Origin: CAZESH01 sp964514665
GTDB taxonomy: Bacteria > Bacillota > Bacilli > Paenibacillales > KCTC-25726
Assembly (NCBI GenBank): GCA_964514665.1
Contig: CAZESH010000135.1
Span: forward strand, 1-10,945
Direction: 5' to 3'
Length of the DNA stretch: 10,945 nucleotides
Under the pieces are notes generated by a model. It searched no databases. It had not been told where the DNA came from and saw only the letters and a program-made list of their open reading frames with translations. The position numbers and the translations under genes were made by a program. This document shows positions 7,209-10,945 of the stretch, piece after piece; position 1 is the stretch's first letter, and every line of letters starts with the position of its first letter.

Positions 7209-8735
7209 TCAAGGCTTCTGATGGCGGATCTTTCTCTTCTGCGGGACAGACTCAGGCGCCCGGTTCATATTCTTCAAATGCACACGGATAAACAAATCCT
7301 TCCAATCCCTAAAGTGAATTGGGGCGACCGGCGAAAAATAAGGCACACCGAAGGATTGAAGCGAAGCGATATGAGTAAGCATCGCCAGAATACCCATGAT
7401 CAGTCCGAATAAACCGAGAATGGAGGCGGGGATAATCAGCAGAATCCGCAGCAGACTTACAGCATCGGTAAAGGGTGTCACGATGAATGTGGAAATACCG
7501 GCCAAGGCTACAACGATAATGGTTGGTGTACCGACAATTCCGGCTTGCACGGCGGCATCCCCGAGAATCAGCGCACCGACAATGGAAACGGCCTGTCCGA
7601 TGGCTCTCGGCATACGCACACCGGCTTCCTTTAGAATTTCAAACATCAGAATCATAATGATTAATTCCATTACAAGCGGAAAAGGAACACCGTCGCGGGC
7701 TGCCGCAATGCTGGCCAAAAGCGGGGTCGGTATGATTTCCTTATGGAAATTTTGCGTTGCTACATAGATCGCCGGCAGGCTTATTGCAAGCCAGAACGAA
7801 CCGAATCGCAGCATCCGCACGAAAGAGCTGTAGAAAGGCAATGAATAATAATCTTCGGGCGACTGGAAGCCCTCCATGAACAAATAAGGGACCCATAATG
7901 CCGTAGGAGAGCCGTCAACCAGAATGCCGATTCGGCCTTCCATTATTTTGCCGAGAAGCTTGTCCGGTTTTTCCGTGTTGCCGATCGTTGGTAATAGCGA
8001 TTGCGGCTCATCATCGATATATTGTTCAATATATCCGGATTCGAAAATCGATTCGGTCTTAATGCCGCTGATTCGTTTCCTCACTTCCGCCACCACTTCG
8101 GAAGCGGCTATATCCTCCATGTATATAATGCAAACCCTTGTATGTGTTTTTGTACCAATATTTAGCATTTCAAAACGCAGCTTTGGATCGGGAGACCTTC
8201 TCCTCAACATCGACAAATTGGTCATCAACGCTTCGGTAAAGCCTTCATGGGGACCGCGAACCGATGGTTCGCTTTTCGGCTCTGCAATCGGTCGGGAAGC
8301 AAATCCTTGAAGGCTGATGATGATCGCTTCCGTATGCTTTTCCAGTAACAGGAGGGTATGGCCGTTCAGTAAATCTTTAATAACTTCGGCCATGTCGCTG
8401 CTTCGTTTGAAATTGCCGATCTGAATGATATTTTCGATGTCGGCCAGGCTTTCCAGTTGAGTTTGGTCATGCTCCAACAGCGGCCTGATCACAGACAACT
8501 GCACATTATCTTTGTCTACAAGACCGTTCATTCCGATCAGCATAGCCTGTTTGGCATTAGAGCCGATCTGCATTTTACGGCTTACTAAATCGGGGGGATA
8601 ACCCAATGCATCCTTGATAAACCGCTCGTTGCGCTCCAATTCCGGGAAAATCGGGAGATTCTGCGGAAGCGAGGGTTGAAGCGGACTGTTCTGACGACGT
8701 TTCTTGTTTCGTTGAAACCATTTAGCAAAAAACAA
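7209..8735 (-). CDS. Spore germinant receptor A subunit (GerA family)
   Basis: This 508-residue protein is a GerA/GerKA-type subunit. It has a hydrophilic N-terminal half (about residues 1-300, including GHTLLLLEKHTEAIIISLQG and RISGIKTESIFESGYIEQYI) followed by a membrane half. The conserved junction EGRIGILVDGSPTALWVPYLF and the segment SPEDYYSLPFYSSFVRMLRF precede helices near 310-330, 355-375, 385-405, 408-425 and 432-465. The signature EAGVRMPRAIGQAVSIVGAL is intact, and a basic C-terminal tail follows. A subunits form the oligomeric core, now thought to be an ion channel, of germinant receptors. Translation starts at TTG 8735: GGAGGT at 8747-8742 lies six bases upstream, and no in-frame ATG occurs nearby. 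It is 69 bases after the first gerC-type gene and 31 bases before the second. Confidence 0.94.
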   Translation of the reverse strand: MFFAKWFQRNKKRRQNSPLQPSLPQNLPIFPELERNERFIKDALGYPPDLVSRKMQIGSNAKQAMLIGMNGLVDKDNVQLSVIRPLLEHDQTQLESLADIENIIQIGNFKRSSDMAEVIKDLLNGHTLLLLEKHTEAIIISLQGFASRPIAEPKSEPSVRGPHEGFTEALMTNLSMLRRRSPDPKLRFEMLNIGTKTHTRVCIIYMEDIAASEVVAEVRKRISGIKTESIFESGYIEQYIDDEPQSLLPTIGNTEKPDKLLGKIMEGRIGILVDGSPTALWVPYLFMEGFQSPEDYYSLPFYSSFVRMLRFGSFWLAISLPAIYVATQNFHKEIIPTPLLASIAAARDGVPFPLVMELIIMILMFEILKEAGVRMPRAIGQAVSIVGALILGDAAVQAGIVGTPTIIVVALAGISTFIVTPFTDAVSLLRILLIIPASILGLFGLIMGILAMLTHIASLQSFGVPYFSPVAPIHFRDWKDLFIRVHLKNMNRAPESVPQKRKIRHQKP

Positions 8736-8741
8736 TATGCC

Positions 8742-8747
8742 ACCTCC
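8742..8747 (-). promoter_or_regulatory. Ribosome binding site deciding the TTG start of gerA
   Basis: GGAGGT on the minus strand is six bases before the TTG codon at 8735-8733. The only nearby ATG (in the AAATGG segment) is out of frame, so this site fixes a non-ATG start. Confidence 0.8.
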
Positions 8748-8804
8748 AGCTTTTTGATTAGCGTTCTCTGCCGATCGGAAATTATTCTATCTTGTTTACC
8801 CGGT

Positions 8805-9983
8805 TTAATAGCTCCATGGGAATAATCCGGGTTTGGGGGAATCGGGTTTCCTGTCTTTTACCATGCCCAGATTTTTGATTTTAGCTTCAACCTTGATGCG
8901 CACGTCCAGCTTTTTGAAAATATTGTCCCAATCCTTGTGTGCTTTGCGCCAGTATTTGGGCTGCTGACGATATACCTCCAATCCGATGTTCAGCACATCG
9001 GTAACCGGCTCTTCCTGCATTTTTTTTAACGCCATTTCCATTTCCTTGACGACTTCCTGCTGGTATGCCTGCTCCAGCAGCTCTATACTGCGGATGGTTA
9101 AAGGCCGTGAAGATTGCCATTCATTAATGTCCCCCGAGGATTCTACGGCCACATCTATCACCAGTTTTCCGTCCTCTATCCGAGGGGTGATTTTTGTGCC
9201 CGCCGAATGAACCTCGATTGCCGCATGATACTTGGGATCCTCGGGGATTTTCAAGCTGATCGACGTTCCTTTGACCTTGTTCTCAAACCATAGCATTCCT
9301 CTGGTTATTTTATGGGAAGAGATGATCTTCACCAGCTTCTCATTTTTGAAAATGGCAGGTCCGTCAATGTCCACATGCGTGGTTGCCGGATCCGATTCTT
9401 TGTGCAGCTTGAGAAAAGAAGTGTAAGCACATCCGGTCGGACCCAAACTGTCTTTCATGAATTCCCTTAGAGTGACCGAGATCATCTCGGATACGTCGTT
9501 TTCCACTGCAGCGGCCCCTTTGGACAATCCAATGCCCGATATCGGCTCAAGCGGAGAGGCGGTCCCCAGCATATTCAGGGGGTCATTGGCGACGTAGAGA
9601 TAACTGTTCATACGGAACTGCTGATCGCGGTTCATAGCGTCCATCAGGCGAAATACCTTTCCTTCTTTGGCAAGCTCGGTGCTGTAAATGACGGCTTTCG
9701 TATGCGAGATGAATAGACGCCTTTTTAAACCATTGATCAGCCGCCAGGTGGCTTCGTGGGCCGTCGGACCCGAGGAGGAGAGGATCACCTTCGCTTCAGG
9801 TTCATCCTGCTTCAATTTTTTGGGATCGAGTATCTGGTAATAGAAGCGGATATCCTTTTTACCGGCTTTTTCAAAGGCTCCGGCAATTAATATGCCCGAT
9901 TCGGACAGTTCCCGGCTGCTCCAGCATCCGGTGACAGTTGATAAACCAGTTATTAATATCAGCAGAAATAAGAGCTTTTTCAT
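8805..9983 (-). CDS. Spore germinant receptor C-subunit lipoprotein (first gene of the operon)
   Basis: This 392-residue Ger(x)C-family lipoprotein begins MKKLLFLLILITGLSTVTGC, with the lipobox TVTGC giving lipidation at Cys20, followed by W-S-S-R-E-L-S-E. Family blocks are present in order: DPKKLKQDEPEA, FISHTKAVIYS, NRDQQFRMNSYLYVANDP, THVDIDGPAIFKNEKLV, TRGMLWFENKV and PVTDVLNIGLEVYRQQPKYW. It is close to the second C gene throughout and shares even the linker motif DINEWQS, which points to duplication. The start at 9983 is chosen because AAGGA (9996-9992) is eight bases upstream. The in-frame ATG at 9992 overlaps that site and would add MSK. Its place as first gene, before gerA, is unusual for these operons. 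It would sit on the outer face of the spore inner membrane. Confidence 0.92.
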   Translation of the reverse strand: MKKLLFLLILITGLSTVTGCWSSRELSESGILIAGAFEKAGKKDIRFYYQILDPKKLKQDEPEAKVILSSSGPTAHEATWRLINGLKRRLFISHTKAVIYSTELAKEGKVFRLMDAMNRDQQFRMNSYLYVANDPLNMLGTASPLEPISGIGLSKGAAAVENDVSEMISVTLREFMKDSLGPTGCAYTSFLKLHKESDPATTHVDIDGPAIFKNEKLVKIISSHKITRGMLWFENKVKGTSISLKIPEDPKYHAAIEVHSAGTKITPRIEDGKLVIDVAVESSGDINEWQSSRPLTIRSIELLEQAYQQEVVKEMEMALKKMQEEPVTDVLNIGLEVYRQQPKYWRKAHKDWDNIFKKLDVRIKVEAKIKNLGMVKDRKPDSPKPGLFPWSY

Positions 9984-10127
9984 TTTGCTCATCCTTGGTG
10001 TTTTTTTGTATCATCACCGGATCATGGAGAATTTATGAGTCATCTGCACATTTTTACAAAGCGTCCATACGGATTCCTGAGTTTTAGCGTAAAATACAGT
10101 AACTTTCTTGAAAGGGGGAGTTGAAAA
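9984..10127. promoter_or_regulatory. Divergent control region between the ger operon and the YjcZ-type gene
   Basis: This 144-base gap must carry promoters for both flanking sporulation genes. For the leftward ger operon, a TGTAAA (near 10057) and CATAAAT (near 10036) pair spaced by about 15 bases is a weak forespore sigma-G-like candidate. For the rightward gene, AATACAGTA at 10093-10101 matches the mother-cell sigma-K -10 pattern CATAnnnTA except for its first base, but no good -35 is seen. Both assignments are guesses from consensus comparison. Confidence 0.3.
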
Positions 10128-10238
10128 ATGGCATATGCAGGTGCAAGCTGCGCCGGATACGGGATGTTCACAACTACTGGCGTAATACTGGTCCTTTTTA
10201 TCCTCTTGGTTATTGTTAGCCGTGCATGGTTAGTTTAA
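10128..10238 (+). CDS. YjcZ-family sporulation miniprotein
   Basis: A 36-codon gene runs from ATG 10128 to TAA 10236-10238. It has an excellent ribosome site, GGGGGAG at 10114-10120, seven bases before the start. The product has a short Gly/Ala/Tyr/Cys lead (MAYAGASCAGYG) and then one membrane-spanning stretch (GVILVLFILLVIVSRAW). This matches the YjcZ family of tiny single-helix proteins that occur in many copies in Bacillales spore formers and are associated with sporulation or the spore coat. The exact function of the family is not settled. The gene is divergent from the germinant-receptor operon and is followed by a hairpin, so it is probably monocistronic. Confidence 0.85.
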   Translation: MAYAGASCAGYGMFTTTGVILVLFILLVIVSRAWLV

Positions 10239-10252
10239 ATTAGATGCAAAAA

Positions 10253-10283
10253 AGCCTCTTTCGCCAAAAAAGCGAATGAGGCT
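10253..10283. terminator. Hairpin terminator between the YjcZ gene and the peroxiredoxin gene
   Basis: AGCCTCTTTCGC (10253-10264) pairs with GCGAATGAGGCT (10272-10283), with one mismatch in 12 and a seven-base loop. On the plus strand it follows the YjcZ-type stop by 14 bases but has only a poor T-tract (ACTTGTCGTTT). On the minus strand the hairpin is followed by TTTTTT, so it is the stronger terminator for leftward transcripts. It is probably bidirectional. Confidence 0.75.
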
Positions 10284-10324
10284 ACTTGTCGTTTACGGAG
10301 AGGAAAATTATATCCGGATTTAAA

Positions 10325-10339
10325 TTATAATAATTATAA
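10325..10339. promoter_or_regulatory. PerR box (exact consensus)
   Basis: TTATAATAATTATAA is identical to the B. subtilis PerR consensus TTATAATNATTATAA. It lies in a 25-bp perfect palindrome (10320-10344) centred on 10332. PerR is the Fur-family metal-dependent peroxide sensor and usually represses peroxide-defence genes until oxidised. The site is about 50 bases upstream of the predicted transcription start of the peroxiredoxin gene, which fits a direct target. Confidence 0.85.
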
Positions 10340-10346
10340 TTTAATA

Positions 10347-10375
10347 TTGATAATAATTATCAATTATGCTACTAT
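10347..10375 (+). promoter_or_regulatory. Sigma-A promoter of the peroxiredoxin gene
   Basis: TTGATA (10347-10352) and TACTAT (10370-10375) are spaced by 17 bases, and TG at 10367-10368 gives an extended -10. Transcription should start near 10382, leaving a leader of about 29 bases before the ATG at 10411. The -35 is embedded in the Fur palindrome. Confidence 0.75.
10348..10362. promoter_or_regulatory. Fur box (exact 7-1-7 consensus)
   Basis: TGATAATAATTATCA is identical to the B. subtilis Fur 7-1-7 consensus TGATAATNATTATCA. It lies in a 19-bp perfect palindrome (10346-10364) centred on 10355, 23 bp from the PerR box centre. It covers the -35 element of the peroxiredoxin promoter, so iron-loaded Fur bound here should block RNA polymerase. 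PerR could also recognise it with lower affinity, since the two consensus sites differ at one base per half-site. Confidence 0.82.
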
Positions 10376-10410
10376 ACATAAAAAAGAAATCGATTACTGG
10401 AGGATGCATA

Positions 10411-10945
10411 ATGGCACAACGATTGGTAGGAAAAGCTGCACCTGATTTTGAGATGAAGACGGCGTTTGGCGACGGGATGCATTTTGGCCAAGTTTCCTTG
10501 CAGGATTATAGGGGGAAATGGTTGATCTTTTTCTTTTATCCGCTGGATTTTACTTTTGTTTGTCCCACTGAAATTACCGCAATGAGCGATGCTTACGAGG
10601 ATTTCCAAAGACTCGATACCGAAATTCTGGGCGTAAGCATCGACAGCCAATTTACGCATCGTGCTTGGATCAATACACCGCGGGATGAAAATGGCTTGGG
10701 CCGTTTGAATTTTCCGCTTGCTTCCGATCTTACCAAAGAGGTAAGCCGCGATTACGGCGTCTTGGTTGAAGACGAAGGAACGGCGCTAAGGGGATTGTTT
10801 ATTATCGACCCGGAAGGCGAAGTCAAATATCAGGTCGTCAACCATAACGATGTGGGCCGCAGTGTAGACGAAACGCTCCGTGTGCTGCAGGCGCTGCAGT
10901 CCGGGGGAATATGCCCGGCTGACTGGAAGCCTGGAGACCATATCC
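10411..10945 (+). CDS. ykuU: Typical 2-Cys peroxiredoxin, YkuU-like (3' end cut by window)
   Basis: The 178 complete codons present encode a Prx1/AhpC-type peroxiredoxin, which reduces hydrogen peroxide and organic or nitrogen-based peroxides in the cytoplasm using thiol donors. The peroxidatic cysteine is Cys51 in FYPLDFTFVCPTEI, including the catalytic P-x-x-x-(T/S)-x-x-C motif. The resolving cysteine is Cys168 in GGICPADWKPGD. Other family blocks are GVSIDSQFTHRAW, DYGVLVEDEGTALRGLFIID and GRSVDETLRVLQALQ. Overall resemblance is closest to what I recall of B. subtilis YkuU (about 180 residues), so only a few residues should be missing at the edge. The start has GGAGGA at 10399-10404, six bases upstream. 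Adjacent PerR and Fur operators predict induction by peroxide and by iron limitation. The symbol is assigned by family resemblance, not by synteny. Confidence 0.9.
   Translation, partial: MAQRLVGKAAPDFEMKTAFGDGMHFGQVSLQDYRGKWLIFFFYPLDFTFVCPTEITAMSDAYEDFQRLDTEILGVSIDSQFTHRAWINTPRDENGLGRLNFPLASDLTKEVSRDYGVLVEDEGTALRGLFIIDPEGEVKYQVVNHNDVGRSVDETLRVLQALQSGGICPADWKPGDHI

Noticed and set aside
10320..10380. AT-rich palindromic region as a replication origin or DnaA-box cluster
   Set aside because: No DnaA boxes (TTATCCACA type) are seen, and the two palindromes are fully explained as PerR and Fur operators.
10372..10659. 95-codon minus-strand frame
   Set aside because: It is antisense to the peroxiredoxin gene and its promoter, with no recognisable domain.

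Overview
The window looks like a chromosomal segment of an endospore-forming Bacillales bacterium, most likely Paenibacillaceae. The reasons are a GerA-type spore germinant-receptor operon, a YjcZ-family sporulation miniprotein, Bacillus-type PerR and Fur boxes, strong GGAGG-like ribosome binding sites and moderate GC content. The family assignment rests on general resemblance and no species is claimed.

Layout, left to right. (1) Positions 1-3151, plus strand: the last 44 residues of an RND-type efflux permease, then an RND/HlyD-type membrane-fusion lipoprotein, then a 577-residue secreted protein with no recognised name that appears to be built from four related beta-sandwich units. The three genes are close together and probably form one transcription unit for export or envelope function. 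(2) Positions 3172-3585: a mobile-element scar. It holds the 3' end of an IS1182-like transposase gene on the minus strand with its hairpin and terminal repeat, plus a second, similar terminal sequence in the same orientation. (3) Positions 3586-4602, minus strand: a LacI-family repressor with no sugar genes beside it, divergent from tRNA-Arg(CCT) at 4725-4801, which has its own extended -10 promoter and terminator. (4) Positions 4866-9983, minus strand: a germinant-receptor operon in the order gerC-gerA-gerC-gerB, with two paralogous C-subunit lipoproteins. (5) From 9984, plus strand: a divergent control region, the 36-residue YjcZ-family gene, a hairpin terminator, and a YkuU-like typical 2-Cys peroxiredoxin gene that runs off the right edge.

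The most striking regulatory signal is the peroxiredoxin promoter. A 15-bp site identical to the B. subtilis PerR consensus is followed 23 bp later (centre to centre) by a 15-bp site identical to the Fur 7-1-7 consensus. The Fur site lies over the -35 element of a well-formed sigma-A promoter, which suggests combined peroxide and iron control of the gene. No CRISPR array, phage module or clearly new defence system is visible. The candidates for novelty are the double-GerC receptor operon, the four-unit secreted protein next to the RND pump, and the tandem PerR/Fur operator.
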